A DNA stretch of 64,000 bases from positions 5,538,708 through 5,602,707 of the forward strand of contig JARWKL010000007.1 in assembly GCA_029961685.1 (NCBI GenBank), read 5' to 3'. The position numbers and the translations under genes are program-made. The first letter of the stretch is position 1. Every line of letters begins with the position of its first letter. Below, one piece after another: positions 1 through 15,302 of the stretch. The notes below the pieces were generated by a model. It searched no databases. It saw only the letters and a list, made by a program, of their open reading frames with translations, and had not been told where the DNA came from. The DNA is from Aristolochia californica. Lineage: Eukaryota; Streptophyta; Magnoliopsida; Piperales; Aristolochiaceae.

Positions 1-440
1 ATCAAACCATACACTAGAGTTTTGCTTAAGACCATAAATTGTTTTGTAAAGCCTACACACTCTCTTACTCCCTGACATATAGACCCCCCTAAGATAAATC
101 ACCAAAGAGAAACGCATTTTTAACATCTAATTGATAAATAAATCATTTGTTATCTATAAGGATCATTCAAATTCAAGTTTTTTTAAATATAGAAAAGATA
201 AAAGTATTATCTTAAATTCAAATTTATCAAAATATTAAATCATTATAAATAAAAATTCTATTGATAATATTGATTATCAATAAAATTTTAATAGTTATCT
301 TGTATATAATTTTAATCATTAAAAACTTTTAAAAATTATTAATTTTTCTTTTCTTTTCCATTTCATTTGGGTATCCAAATAAGATAAACCATGTTTCTCT
401 TGTAACTCGCGGGCAACGATACCTTGTAGAATTAAACGAG
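1..440. other. AT-rich intergenic DNA
   Basis: No convincing gene is seen here. The stretch is strongly AT-rich up to the promoter-like segment before the S6 relic. The only long frame is on the minus strand (319-588), antisense to the S6 5' region, and it resembles no family. Confidence 0.5.
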
Positions 441-457
441 CTATAAAAGAAACCCTA
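441..457 (+). promoter_or_regulatory. TATA-like box and telobox upstream of the S6 relic
   Basis: A TATAAAAG-like string at 442-449 runs directly into the plant telobox AAACCCTA at 450-457, followed by a pyrimidine-rich stretch before the ATG at 539. Teloboxes are common in ribosomal-protein and translation-related promoters of plants. This suggests the gene was copied together with its own promoter rather than retroposed. Whether it is still transcribed cannot be told. Confidence 0.5.
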
Positions 458-538
458 GTCTGCGTTTCTCTCTCCTCCCTTCTTCTCCGCGGCACACTTT
501 CCACTTGTGGCCCCAGCGCATATCGAACTCCATTCACC

Positions 539-3500
539 ATGAAGGTATTCCGGATAATCCCTAGTTCCTTCTTCTGTTCTAAGCTCACCTTCTTAAGATT
601 ACCTTCGTTTATTTAATCTTCTTCTCCTTGTGCTTTCGTAGTTCAATATCGCTAATCCCACTACGGGATGCCAGAAGAAGCTCGAGATCCATGATGAGCA
701 GAAACTGTGAGTTTTCCAATATTGTCCTATATTATATAGCATTCGTTTTTAATCATCTCTACTTTTTTATTTCTTTGTGTTTGTCATTTCTATATATATC
801 CTGATGGCTATCTCGTGTTACAATTACTTAGTTATTGTAGAATATAAGAATGAAAAATAATATTACCGTGATTATTATTGAACAGGTGTAAATTATTTAT
901 AGAATTACACAGAGATTGTAGGTGATTAGGACTCTACAATTTGAGTATATCTCTAATTCAAACACTGGTTATCTATCACTATGTTTATCTTTATCTCTAT
1001 CAGTTATCGCATCTGGAAGTTTTATCTGATGTTTATTTCTTTGTTTCTGTGACTTTGAGCTAGTATCGCAATTATCTATATTATGATTGGCTTCAGAGTG
1101 CTTGTGGTGTGTTGCAATTGAGTATCTACCACTTTCTAGGATCTTCAATGCACTTGCGGGGATCTTGGGTGTTTGGACCCGCTGTCTTTCTTATATTTGG
1201 CTTCAAATATTTGAAATTAAAAACTTTTTTAGTCTCAATATGAGCCAGTGAGCTTAGTAGGATTACTCTTTTCTATTTTCCTCTGTGTAAGGCGCTCATG
1301 TTTAGTGATTGAGTTTAGATCAGATAGGATTTGCGCACTGAGAAGTTCTTTCCACAATGGGGTGAAGCATTTTTTAGTCATCTGGAGACCACTTTTTAAA
1401 TGGATAGTAACTCGGAAGGATTACATTATGCAAGATCTCTTTGCTTAAACTTTCGAATGGAGGAATAAGGATTTATTTATTTTCGGAAGGACTTCTCATT
1501 CTCTTTCTTTTGGCATGAGGGTGAATTCACTTTCTACCAAACTCAAGCGAATATTGCCTCACTTTCCTTGTGCACCAACACAAAATAGCTGTACCAACTC
1601 TAAAGTGAATTTTATTTTCCACTCTCCCTGGACACTATGCTGTTTGTAAGTTGGAAAGTGGCTAGTAGAATAGAGAATTGTCTGAAAACATGTTCACGCA
1701 CATAGAAAGTAGAAGTGGTTTGTGTCATATGATTCAAGTTGAGTATGGGAAATTTTACATTCTCTTTTGGAATTTGAATTGAATTGAATTGAGGTGGTAT
1801 GATGTTTTTGTCAATTTCAATCTTAACTTAAGGTTTATTAAAAAGATTAGGTTGCTTCATAATTTTCAATTTTGTCATGTTGCCTTGGAGATGCTTCTCC
1901 CCTTATTGAATGTAGATTACTTTAGAGTTCACATTTGTTCTAAGCGATGTGATTCCTGCACTAACTGTACTGATTGGACCCACACTCTTAGTTCTAGAAT
2001 TAGAAGAACTGCTTGTTCAGTACAAAATGTTTTGATTCATATAACAATTTTATCTTCAGTTACGTTGCTTTTCCTTGAATTTATGGCAGAATGCATGTTT
2101 TGGTCTCACAATGATGGAGCATGGAGCTTATTGAGCACTAAATTATGTTTCATATAGCATGCTTTGGTTGTAGTTGAGGCTTTGAGGCTGATAAGATTAA
2201 AAAAAAAGAACTAATGCTGAGTTTTTTTGTTTTCTAATTGGCTGATAAATTTTGAATACTTTCTCTCTGAGGTGGTCATCTTTTGACTTCATGTAGCTGA
2301 TATCTCTTACTGGTGCTTTTGTAATGTTCATATGCATCTGGAATTGTAACTTGATCAATTTGTATTTACTATTTTAATCATGTAGGCGGGCATTTTATGA
2401 TATAGAGGATCTCCCAGGAGGTCAGCGGAGATGCTCTGGGCGAGGTACAACTCTTTCATAACATCTTTCAATTACATGTGGGAAGAGTAGGTTCGCTTTT
2501 AACCTTAAGTACATTTTGCAGTAGTTCAGGGGCTGTGTCTTCAAAATCATGGGAGGTTGTGGCAAACAAGGCTTCCCAATGAAACAGGGAGTGCTTACTC
2601 CTGGTAGTGTGCGCCTTCTGCTGCATAGTGGTCAGTAACAGCTTTCATTAGGCTAAGCTACTGATCCTTATACTGATTTTTATAACCAATGGAACATGAA
2701 TTCACTTGTTGAGGACTTTGCCGTTCAGTCCTGTTCTGATAGAATTCTCCTGGTAGTATGGATTTCTGAATTATAAATGTTCGGCACTCCAGTACCTGCT
2801 TACTACCTTGTTAGTGCTATATTATGGCTTGATCTTGCTGTAGAAAATTATGATCTCCTACTTCTGACCATATTTATATGGACGGTTTCTCTTTGTTAGC
2901 TCCCATGTGATGTTAGGTATCATTTGTGAACAGGAACACTGTGCTTCCGTGGTAATGGGAAACGCAATGGAGAACGAAGGAGGAAGTCTGTTTGAGGATG
3001 CATCGTAAGCCCTGACCTTTCAGTTCTGAACCTTGTTATTGTGAAGAAGGGGGCGAGTGATCACCCTGGGTTGACTGGTACTGAGAAACCTAGAATGAGA
3101 GGACCAAAGAGGGCATCAAAGATCAGGAAACTCTTTAATCTTTCCAAGCAAGATGATGTTCAGAAGTATGTCAACACATACCGCCGAACATTCACAAAAA
3201 AAATCTGGTGGGTACTGGATTAGATTCTCCATATGAATTAACTAGCTGGTAGTCTAGTCCGATATGTAACTAGTGTATGTAAATGCTAAATGTAACAAGT
3301 GCCTCTTTCTGCTGCAGGAAAGGAGTGCAGTAAAGCTCCTAAGATCCAGAGGCTGGTCACCTCATTGACTCTGCAAAGAAAGCAAGCACGCATTGCAGAG
3401 AAGAAAAAGAAGATTGCCAAGGCCAAGGCTGAGGCCGATGCAGCAGAGTACCTGAAACTTTTTGCCTCCAGACTGTAGGAGCAGCGTGAGCGTAGGAGTG

Positions 3501-3540
3501 AGAGCCTTGCAAAGAAGAGATCCGAAACTGGTTTTGAACT
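539..3540 (+). pseudogene. RPS6: 40S ribosomal protein S6 pseudogene, introns retained
   Basis: This is a disabled copy of eS6, the small-subunit ribosomal protein phosphorylated by S6 kinase. Exons can be followed with splice signals: 539-544 (Met-Lys), 642-706 (FNIANPTTGCQKKLEI), 2386-2444, 2525-2630 ([18 protein letters not shown]), 2934 to about 3206 ([16 protein letters not shown]) and 3318 to about 3525. Three changes break it. One extra base near 2400, in the codons for the conserved AFYDKRISQE segment, shifts the frame. A TGA at 2993-2995 replaces the Arg codon after RRRKSV. A TAG at 3476-3478 replaces Lys in ASRLKEQ, although recognisable coding sequence continues beyond it. Retained introns and a 5' leader point to a segmental or tandem duplicate rather than a processed pseudogene. 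Single-base sequencing errors could explain one lesion but hardly all three. The first intron after exon 2 is about 1.7 kb and holds no gene. Confidence 0.85.
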
Positions 3541-3544
3541 AGTT

Positions 3545-5236
3545 TCTTCAAAAGAGTTTTGAAGAGGTTAAGCGTAAATTCCATTTGCTTGTTGTAAGGA
3601 CCTGAAACTGGCATAGAGCTCCAGAAATCATCCATAATTTTTCTTACTCTATCCTGATTTAGCCTACGCCACTGTAGAGTCGTGCCTCGATCAGGAGTAC
3701 AAGAAGCATAATCTGGCTAACGATCTAATGTCTTCCTGGCTAAGAACACACCCAGGATTCCCAGACCGAGGAGAAATTTAACCCAGTGATGACTATATCG
3801 AATTTTCCATGTGAGACATATCGATGACCTATCATTGATTTAACCAACCAGTCATCGGTTGACCACAAATTTGTTTGGTCGTTTGTTAACACTAAAATAT
3901 CTTAATGACCATGAGAGTTAATGATGATTTTTTTGGGTTAACACATAAACACAAGAGATTTTAAAGGAAGGAGATAAGAGAGGAACTCTAGCGGGGAGAG
4001 AGGAGAAAAGAAATAAGGGATAAAAAGAAAAAGAAAAGAGTTGTATTTATATTTGTAGGAAGGTGTTTATAATGCCTACAATGTTCTTAGGACTACATCA
4101 TTTAAATGGAGAAAGACATAAGATGACATACATGAGCTTGCATAATTATAAGTTTATATTATATTTATGAAAGCTTTTCTTATTTACTAATCATGCTGCC
4201 CCTACATACATGGGTGTCTTTTAACAATTAACAAATTATTGAGTTTACCCATAGAGAGAGAGAAAGATAAGAGGAACAAGATATCCAAGCGTTTTAAAAT
4301 CAGTAATTAGAGTGTCAAATTTACCTATTTATTAAATTTATTTGTATTAATTAATAAATAAACAAAAAATAGAATATAGATCTTTAATAATGGTTTTACT
4401 TGATTTCCTATTTATCATTTATTAACCGGAACATGAACTCATAAAGGTTATTCTATACCTAACCTTTAATACTTTGTTATGTTGTTCACGGGGAATAAGA
4501 TATCTGCTTAAACATCTTTACAACGAAAAACAAAAACTCGGAAAGTAAAAAACGAATGGTGAAATTAGATATGTTGTGTGTTTATATATATGTATATAGA
4601 GGGTTGATCAAATACGAAAAGTTATTTAGTGCGAAACATGATCATCGGTTATCTCAATTGTCTGATTATGATCAACGACTATCTCAACCGTTTGATCATG
4701 ATCGGATGGCTGAGTTAACCGTTTCACATATTTTGCACCAAATGATTTTTTCGTATTGGATCATCTATCTATATATATATATATATAAGTGATTTTTTTA
4801 TTTGAAAAGTTATAACAAAAACTATAATAATAATATTTATAATAAGAAGAATTAGGATTCTCATAAATACATGACTTTAGTTAGTACAATGATTAAATAA
4901 TGTTTAGAAGCTTTGTGTCTAATAGCAGTGAGTATTCCTGCCTCTAAGATTACTTTCAGATTCTTCATTTTCACATTCAACAAACAAAAAGACGTAGTAC
5001 ACTGTAGCCTTACTCTTTCCTCTAATCCTCCGTCATACTAGCTTAAACAAGGAAGCATAGACAATGTCAATTCCCAATATCCGACCAAAAGCACAGCAGA
5101 GTCACTATTCCATCTCTGCCGGTTCATCGGAGACTCCTCTCAATCCTATACATCTACTTCTCATTACGAACATAAAAGTATTTAGTTGACATACCCAGTA
5201 GTACTATACTCTCATCATTTGGGCATTCCAGTGCGT
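3545..5236. other. Intergenic region with one MITE and a TA microsatellite
   Basis: No gene is supported. The region contains a short inverted-repeat element (4604-4762), a (TA)n run at about 4770-4788, and the downstream flank of the peroxidase gene. The rest is AT-rich unique-looking sequence. Confidence 0.5.
4604..4762. mobile_element. Small MITE-like inverted-repeat element, copy A
   Basis: The left end TTGATCAAATACGAAAA and the right end, read as its reverse complement TGATCCAATACGAAAA, match closely. The similarity continues inward to GTGCGAAAC and GTTTCAC-TGCACC, giving imperfect terminal inverted repeats of about 30 bp around a core of about 100 bp. The core holds repeated GATCATGATCGGATGG-like words. 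It has no coding capacity. A diverged partial relative lies at 29733-29820. No clear target duplication is visible, so the superfamily is unassigned. Confidence 0.55.
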
Positions 5237-7036
<1,800 letters not shown>

Positions 7037-8309
7037 CTTCTAGTTCTCAGACGAGGTTGAGCTTCTTCTAGTAGACAGAGAAGTGCCGAGAAGTGCCGAG
7101 GGAACTTTGAAGTTTGGGACTTCCTCTCCATAGCTGGATATTTATTCTCTGTCTAGAAGGGATAGCCAATAAGACGACCCTCCAAGGCTTCACTCTTCCA
7201 ATGTGCGGCAGCCGGTGGGTCCCTCTTTCATAGCCCCAGGCGAGGGGGGGCGCCCGATGACGCATCGCTGCTGGCGCGGACACGCGGGGTTCGCTCGGTT
7301 CCTCCAATCAGGGGGCCGGCACGTTATAGCTGACGGTGGTGCGTCTGATTTGTCCCTGACGGTGAGAAGAGTCTCGTGGAAGACTCTACGAGTCAGGAAC
7401 TTCAAACAGATTTCTGGTTTCGGTTAGACTTTATTGTGGCGAACCGGGTCCACTGTTCTGTTCTGTACTTTCTGCTACAACGGCCTCGCAGGTCTCTATT
7501 CCATGTGACGAGGGACCATCTCTTTAAATAAAGATCTCTGCAAAAACACAGACATCACAATTTGCTCCCTTGTCCGGATAATTCAGAAAAGACAGCAACC
7601 ATTACTGCTGAATCAGGATCTTGTGCTTCTGTCGCTTCACTGCTTCTATTAAAAACAGAAATCCTTCAAAAAAAAAAAAAAAATTGTTATAACAGGAGCA
7701 AGACCAATCCCATTGTCCCTCGTGAACTCTCAAAATCTTCGGGGAAATTCCGATTTCTGATACGAAATCATTAACAGAGAAGGATCACCCCCAAGCACTG
7801 AAAATCAGGTAACTGACACCACGTAAACCTCGAGCTTCTACAGAAGAGTACTAGATTGAAGAAACAATAATGGTTAAGCCTCAAGGTAAATGAACGAAAT
7901 ACTGAGATAGTTATACTGCAAAAGCTTACAATACCCACCTTGACCATTAAATCCTTATTGCAGAGATATATATATATTTTACAAGCGGTTTCTGACATCC
8001 CCTGTTGATCTTTCAGCCATCGGTCAGGAGGTGAAATCTTAAGTATCGGCTGGCGATTGGGACTGATGAACTACCCCTGTATCACTAACAGGTCAGCTGT
8101 GTCAATGCTGATAATGAGCAGAGCGAAGAGAGCATGACCCAATCGAAAGGTATGCGGTTTTAACTAGGAGGATGGATAAAAAATGTCATAAATACAACAT
8201 ATTCGAACATTTACATGGTAGTATTTTGCTTCGTCTTTTCAGATATAAATATTTTGTATACATTTCCTTTTCTGAGGTATGTAAGCCAAAATAACCAGTC
8301 AATGCTTTG
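7037..8309. other. Intergenic region: peroxidase promoter side and 3' flank of the JmjC relic
   Basis: The first 400 bases upstream of the peroxidase start are unusually GC-rich (about 7200-7330) and contain a CCAATCA box (7296-7302, plus-strand sense) and a 10-bp direct duplication at 7081-7100. Beyond about 7440 the sequence is AT-rich with poly(A) runs. I could not align it to the end of the neighbouring relic gene with confidence. Confidence 0.4.
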
Positions 8310-11300
8310 GCAACTAACATACCTAACTCTCAAACTCTCTTCTACTTCTTCCCTAGATAGAGCAGAACGCAGTTCCTTCCATAAACTGAAAATGGAGCCC
8401 TAGATGTTTTCATCATGCAAGATAACAGTAGCACCTAGAAAGACAAACACACCAATATCCTTTAAACGAAAAGATAGAGATAAAATTTTCAAAATTCACT
8501 TTGACTAAAAGAAAAAGAGTACCAATAGTTCTTAAAAGAAAGAAATGAACAAATGCGAGGAGGCCTTCATTTTATGAAAGCCATTGATGGATTTACACTA
8601 AAGAACACATGGTCATTATGCAGTTAGGAAGGTCAGATTTTTAACATACATAGCTCGGTATAAGATCCTTGCATACTTCTAGTTTCCGATGGGCCCATCA
8701 TTATATCGTATCTCTCAGAGTTTGTCTTTGCACAAGATGAAGTTGATAACTTTCTAGAAATTGCTCAAGCAGCTTAGCCTCTCCTTGGAACACATCCAAA
8801 TATATGGGAATTTCATCACATAGAGGATGCCATAACCAAAAAGAAGAACATATATGAAGCAAAAAAAGGAAAAATAAAACTGAATAAACTTTTATTCTTG
8901 CAGAGTAATAGATAATGCATTTTCTTTTAAGAATAAAATCCTATGTAACACAGAAGAAATAGGTAAATAGATACAGATGAGATTTTGGTATCAGAGATAC
9001 GGAAGTGGTATAAAATCATAAAACGTAGTGTTTAAGATAGAATAGGAGTGCAGTGGAGAAAAACTGACTAGATTTTTTTATGTTGAACCCTATAGTCTGG
9101 TGAGACCCAAACCCAAGACCTCACAGGTAAATTCGCACTAATTTTTTTCCTGTCATGCCAATAAACACCAGAGACAAAAATTGAGCCAAGAGCTCAAATC
9201 CCATGCTTTATCAGTATACTTTAGAAGACATGTGCAAGATAAAATCACATCTCATCCTTGATAGTTGTTCCTCTGACATGGAGTAACTCAACCTGCATGT
9301 ATCCTGATCAATAAAACTCCGATAGAGGTCTTATGTACATATAACATCAATGACGTTGCCATATTCACTTAGCCAATAGTAATGATTGCATCCCATTTCT
9401 AAATTGCTTCTAAATTATACATTATTTGATTTTCATACACCAACCAACCTATCTTACAACTGATTAAAGCAGTGAAATACTTCTGACCCAAATGCTACTA
9501 CCATGCAAATCAACTTAATAGATAAAAAGCTACCCAAAAAAATGAGCACAAAATCTTGAAATATCATCAGCATTAGACAAAGTTACACAGCATACCCAGC
9601 ATTAAAGACCAACTATTCGAGTTAGAAAGGAAGACTAACCAGTACAAGAATGTGGCTCGGATGCCATTTTGTTTGACCATTGACATGTCCATCTCTGTCA
9701 CCATTAACCAAAGCACATGTCTCTATGGTACTTGTATGCAAGCAATCAGAGCTAACACATGATTCCATGTGTATATTTTCAGTCCAAAATATCAGAATGT
9801 ATTGATGCAGGAAAGCTCCTGACTTTGTAGTATCCATCTTTATAAATACAAACATTAAATGTCATGAAGTACTAACCAACTCCAGTTCAAACTAACCGAC
9901 AAAGAATGCGAATTTTTTTTTTAAAATATCCAGAGCAATGCAAGGTCATCTGGAATGTATTCTTCAACTTTCTCTATCAAAATATTGGAATAGGATCCCC
10001 CCTGCAAATAAAAAAAATCAGGGCATTCATGAAAATCGTTTATTTTCAGTATAAAGAATCTAAGATTCAGTTTCAGTACAAGGGGATCAGAAAGTCAAAA
10101 AATGATAAATTGGAGTTGATTAGTGCTTTCTAAGGGAAAAAAAATGCAACTCATGTATACAAAGTCTAATCAGAGACATCCTTACGGTGGACTCTCTCCA
10201 ACAAAAAAATGAGATATCATCAAATTAAAACCCTTATCTGAGTGAAGCCCAAGCATCATATACAAAATTAACATACCATGGTAAAACTTGCTTCATAGGA
10301 GAGTTTGAATTGCTTGATCCTTGTTCAATAAAAATAATATATAACTGGAAATATTTAAATAAAGGAGTAAACTTTAAATTGATGCTAACTATATCAAACT
10401 GTGTATTTACCAAAGAAAAAAAAAACTATGTCAAACAGGCAACACTTGAGTGAAAAACAAATCAGAATGTAACAATATCCAAAAAAGAAGATAGAATCAA
10501 TTATTTCCTCCACTCATACAGCCAATGCCCATAGTTTGCCTCTTTTAAAAAAAAAAATCATCACTTATCACTGAGACAAACAAGTCAAGATATCTTTTCT
10601 CCTTCCTGCCATTGTTTTGAGAAAAAGTACCCATTCATCTGGGATAGAAACAGTTCCTGCAACCACTTTATAAGAAGAACTCACTGGATGTGTTCCACCT
10701 GGAGAAGACAGTGATAGCAGTGGCAAGAGGTGAAGAGTATGCAATTAATCTCCCAAAAATGCAGCCAGATTGGGAAATTCAACCTTTGACGATTTCTCTC
10801 TTCTGCAGCAATATGGAATCAACAAGCAGGACACTTTCAGTGGGCCAGCCTCAGCTTTTTGCATACAAAAATATGCCCAGGCTTAAAACAAAGGAAGAAT
10901 AAACTTACAAATGAGCAAATATGTTCCCCTTGCAAGTTTTAGTTATTACATGGACCATATCTTTGCACATGGACTAGATTCAAAGGAACCATTACTTAGC
11001 CGCACATTTCCTGCATTTCTGAGCTCAAACTGGTTCTTTCTCCACACACCAAGATGGGGAAAGTGATCCATCACACTGAACCCCAAAATTAAATCATATT
11101 TTTTAATCAGATCAGGCATTCCTTTGCCATTCCATGGGGTAATCTTATAGGAACCAGTCTCACTCCACTCCCAACAATATCAGGAGTGAGATTTCTCAGA
11201 GGGGATTTGACTTCAGAAAATAGATCACAGAACTCAAGCTGCACGTTGGGTATTAATGAGTTAAACTAAAATAGAAACATTGTGGAGGAAGCATAAATAG

Positions 11301-12235
11301 AAATTGAACAGGTACCTCAGAGCCAGACTAAGGATCAAACATTCCAACCTGCCTTCAACATAGATCTTAATAACATAATCACCAATGAGATAAACCTGTT
11401 AAGAATCATTCCAAATTTTTAGTGGATTTTTTTAGCTTACCATGAAGCATATTACGGAAAAAAGTTCATGCCCCAGCAGGAGAAAGGACCTATTTTACAA
11501 TGGAAAGCAGAAGAACCCACTAAAAAAAATTGGCAAGTTTCATCACAATTATCCAGAGAAGATGTTCCATCAAACAAAATGAAAGCATGGAAAGATGGGA
11601 GCCATCTTAATCTTTGAAGTGTTACATAAACACCATTATATGTTATATGATTTTTTTTTTATTTGATAATTAAAATGTTAAATTCACCCAGTTAGATGGA
11701 GTTTTCCTTGTGATATAGATATTTTTTATTGGCTTACATATTTAGGATGCCCACTAGATAAAATTCATTCCTTAACAGAGAAAATTTGATTTTTTTCTGA
11801 AATAAACAAAAAAACTGATTGACACAACCAAAATTAAAATTCAAGACCATATTACACAGTAAGAAAGCCCCTCACTAGATAAACAGTGAATCATGTGAAG
11901 TGTAGAGTTGGTTTTACATATCAACATCAACTTTGCAGGATAATAAAGAATCAAGTGTGCTTACTTTTTCCTGATAAAAGCTCGCCCTCCATAAAAGGGT
12001 TTCCATCTGTCAGGTACTAATCCGAACTAATTAACACTATCAGTATTGGTTTCATGAATAATCAGTCACATGGATAACTATTGTGATAATGGAACATGGG
12101 ACCACTTATAGTGTCTCAATGTCCATTGTAACAGCAAGGCACTGGGTTGCTAGTGTAAATTCAACTAACTTATCCAGTAAAAATTATTTTTTGACATCTT
12201 ATTTATTGTATTCATTTTGAAAGTGTTCTTACCCT

Positions 12236-12350
12236 TCCAACTGCATTGATTTTAGCTCCATCTCCAGCTCCCATTAGTCTTACATTGACAAGTTTTTCCT
12301 CTTTGAACACTTTTTCAATCCTTCTCTCTTGTTCAGCATCAAGTCAAGGG
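12236..12350 (-). other. Unassigned exon-like block inside the JmjC relic
   Basis: On the minus strand an open stretch reads EQERRIEKVFKEEKLVN, then RLMGAGDGAKINAVG, and ends at a good donor (GGAAG|GGTAAG). It is rich in charged residues and looks like real coding sequence. It does not match the F-box/JmjC protein as I remember it. It may be a poorly conserved exon of that gene or a captured fragment of another. I do not recognise it. Confidence 0.3.
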
Positions 12351-13528
12351 CGATACAGGTAAAAAAAAATGATATCGCTAGCAGAATGCCTTATCACTTT
12401 CGGATCCATTTCATATTAGCAACACCCAAGAATATTAATAATCAGTAGGCTGCCTTAACTGCCTTTAACAAGCATTTGAAATATATTAATGCACTTGTGT
12501 TATTTAAAAAACCAAAGTGGGGTACGCAAGTCAGGAAAGCATAGATGGTTATCAGCACTCGTATCAAACAGTATTATGAAAAGTCACTACCTTCTCCTGA
12601 CAACTTTCCACACATGAGAAAATTAAAAATCTTGCATTAAGATAGGCGTTTTTCTTGACGAATTACTTATTTAAGTGTGGGAAGAGAATAAAGAGAGACA
12701 ACAAAGAAACCAGATAATTAGTCAAGTTCTCCCATATACTAGAAATACTTTTGTTAATTTATTAAATAATCACATAATCTTGCAGGAATATACGTAATGG
12801 AATAATACCAAGGATTACATCTTTACTTATCACTTCACTTTTGTGGTAAATTTTCAGATGATAGAGGTACACAAAAAATAGTTGATCAGGTATTTACTTA
12901 CAGGATTGCTACCTGTGCCAACTGGGAACCTCTCATCATCTGGAGGAGAAGGCAGATCATGGAAAGCACAAATTTGTGCTAAGCAAGCTGACCAGTGTTC
13001 AACATTTAGGGCCAGACATGCAGCCTAAAAAATTGATAAGAATTATAATAAGAATCTCATGACATGACATATCCAGAATGGCATCATCACAACAGAAATG
13101 AAACTTCTTCTTCCCCCAACCAAAAGGAGAAAAAGGAACAGAAGAGTGCTGGTGGGTGGGGGATATTGAGTTCTGAGGAAAAGAAGAAGAACAAAAAGCC
13201 ATTTGAGTTACTTCTATTCAGGTAGCTTATACACAATGAGCATGAAATACCGAAATCCATATCCAGATTTAAGCTTGTTTGAATGTTACCAAATTTAACT
13301 ATGTTGCTTCTATAATTAGACAGTTTAAAATAAATGTTTTCTACAAACTGTAAAGAAAAACATGTAATAAGGAGAGCACAGGTTAAAGAATAAATGACTC
13401 TCAACATAGGTTCATTATTTAGGAAAAAGCGAGTGAATGCAATATGAGACTGGGGTTCCTCACGAGAAAATACACTCAAGAAACAATGTAACTAGCCACC
13501 CCAATCTAACGCCAAAATAATTAAAAAA

Positions 13529-13768
13529 TCAAATTCCATTTTTTTTATTACTGATTCTGTAATAAATATTATATAAAAATTAATCATTATAATATTTATT
13601 ATTTTTGTTGTTATTACTATTTTTATAAAGCGAAAAAAAAACAACATCAAATTCCAATTTTTTTACTCATCTGGTAATTAATATAAATATTAATAATGAT
13701 AACCATGACAATATTACTTCTTGTTGTTGTTGTTGATGTTATTACTATTATTATTATTTTTTTAAGAA
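13529..13768. repeat. Degenerate 118-bp tandem duplication with GTT/ATT microsatellite
   Basis: The word TCAAATTCCA occurs at 13529 and again about 118 bp later. Each copy continues through an AT-rich stretch into a TTGTTGTTATTACTATT tract, and the second copy has an expanded (GTT)n run at about 13720. It lies between exons of the JmjC relic. Confidence 0.6.
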
Positions 13769-14610
13769 AAAAATAGTGGAATAGTAGCAATACCTTCCAT
13801 ATTAAGTCTCTGATCTCCAGTTTTCCAACCCAAAGCTTGTGCAACCATTGCCTCATTTCCTCTGCCACAAAGAACTGTCAATATTCCAGCTACAATTTGT
13901 GGTCCCTATCTTCATCAAGGAATTTCGATGAGAAATTTATTTCAAATGAAAATTTGGGGTATCATCATTTAGATCTCCTTGGAATCCAGATAGTCAAGTC
14001 CTCTTCTCTTTCCCATAGACATCTTCATTGTCAGTCGGATTTGTATACATGCTACTTCGTTTTTGAGATTTTCATTGCAAGCAAACCAGTATGAGAAATT
14101 CCTTTATGGTGATATCCAGGAGTCATATCCAAACAAACAAACTCAAAATTTGATGTATTAGCAAAGTTTTGCGTGACAGCAACAATGGTTTCTGGATTAA
14201 GCACACAATGCCACTGTCCACTTGGAACAAAATGGTCTCTCCTGGAAGTTGAGTACATTCAATAGGTTTATCCTCATCAGTAAGAAGCAGATAACAATCC
14301 AGCCACCTCTGTGAAGAGAGTAGTATGAATATGACAATTAGTCAGTCAATATCAGAATAATTTAAACCTAGTGGATGCGAATATGTGTGGCACATGCAGT
14401 GATGATGGAAACTCTATGTTGACATCACCATCTTCTTCATTCACGGGCACCATAACACCAAAAGGCACTTTACCTGGAGGAAACAGTGCCCATCTCTTTA
14501 CAACAATACAGCTTTTTACACACTTGAAAGAAAAATAAGTTAAAAAAGACTAATATAATGGAGCAGTAAAACAAGCATATCTCCTAAACAAAATTCTCCA
14601 CCAAGAAAAA

Positions 14611-14712
14611 TGGTGTGTGTGCTTGTGTGCATGCGTATTTGTGTGCGTGTATGCATGTATGCATGTGTATTTGTATGTGTATGTGTGTTTCTGTGCGTGT
14701 GCATGTAAATGT
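14611..14712. repeat. TG/CATG alternating microsatellite
   Basis: About 100 bp of almost pure alternating purine-pyrimidine sequence (TGTGTG, GCATGC, TGTATG units) within an intron of the JmjC relic. Such tracts can adopt left-handed DNA and are prone to slippage; both remarks are general knowledge, not shown here. Confidence 0.8.
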
Positions 14713-15302
14713 AAGAGCAAAAAGTGGCAAGTTACCGTTTTCTGCCTGAGAGAAGAGAGTTCCAAGCTCTGGTAAGGGCCGGATCTACATGCCAAGATGC
14801 ACCAGATCTCTCAGGACCAATGATTAGCCATCTAAAAGGTGGCCACTGATCTTTATCCAAGACATCAAAGAGATCTTCAAACATATGAGGCACACGATAA
14901 TCTTGCAATAAACTTGGTGCTGCTTTGCCAAAGTGAAGAAAGGTAGGATAAGCTGTTTCAAATTACACTGAGGAAGTATGTGGACACCCTTGACATTGCA
15001 AATTTGAAATACAAAACTGCACCTTGTCATAAAAAATGTAAAGTTGGTCTTCATCATGCTGTAGCTTCATGTATTATACATAATTTTTAAATTTCATAGT
15101 AAACTCTTTCCTACTTCGTTGAGAAATCATGAAAGGAGTATCTCCATACTTCTCCAATAGCTGATCAGCTGTCCAAGTAGCTCTGGCAGGCCAAGTATCT
15201 GCCAGTCCAGAGCAAAAACTGTGAATAGAAAGACATGGTAACTGGTGAAAACACTCATCAGACAGAAATAATGTATTAACAAGTTTGAGAGGAGGGAGGA
15301 TG

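Noticed and set aside
1248..2157. Two plus-strand frames of 66 and 122 codons
   Set aside because: Both lie in the large intron of the RPS6 relic, have AT-rich random-looking composition and match nothing.
8984..8995. TGGTATCAGAGA as a copia primer-binding site
   Set aside because: The last base differs from the canonical site, it lies between conserved blocks of the JmjC relic, and no LTR or gag flanks it.
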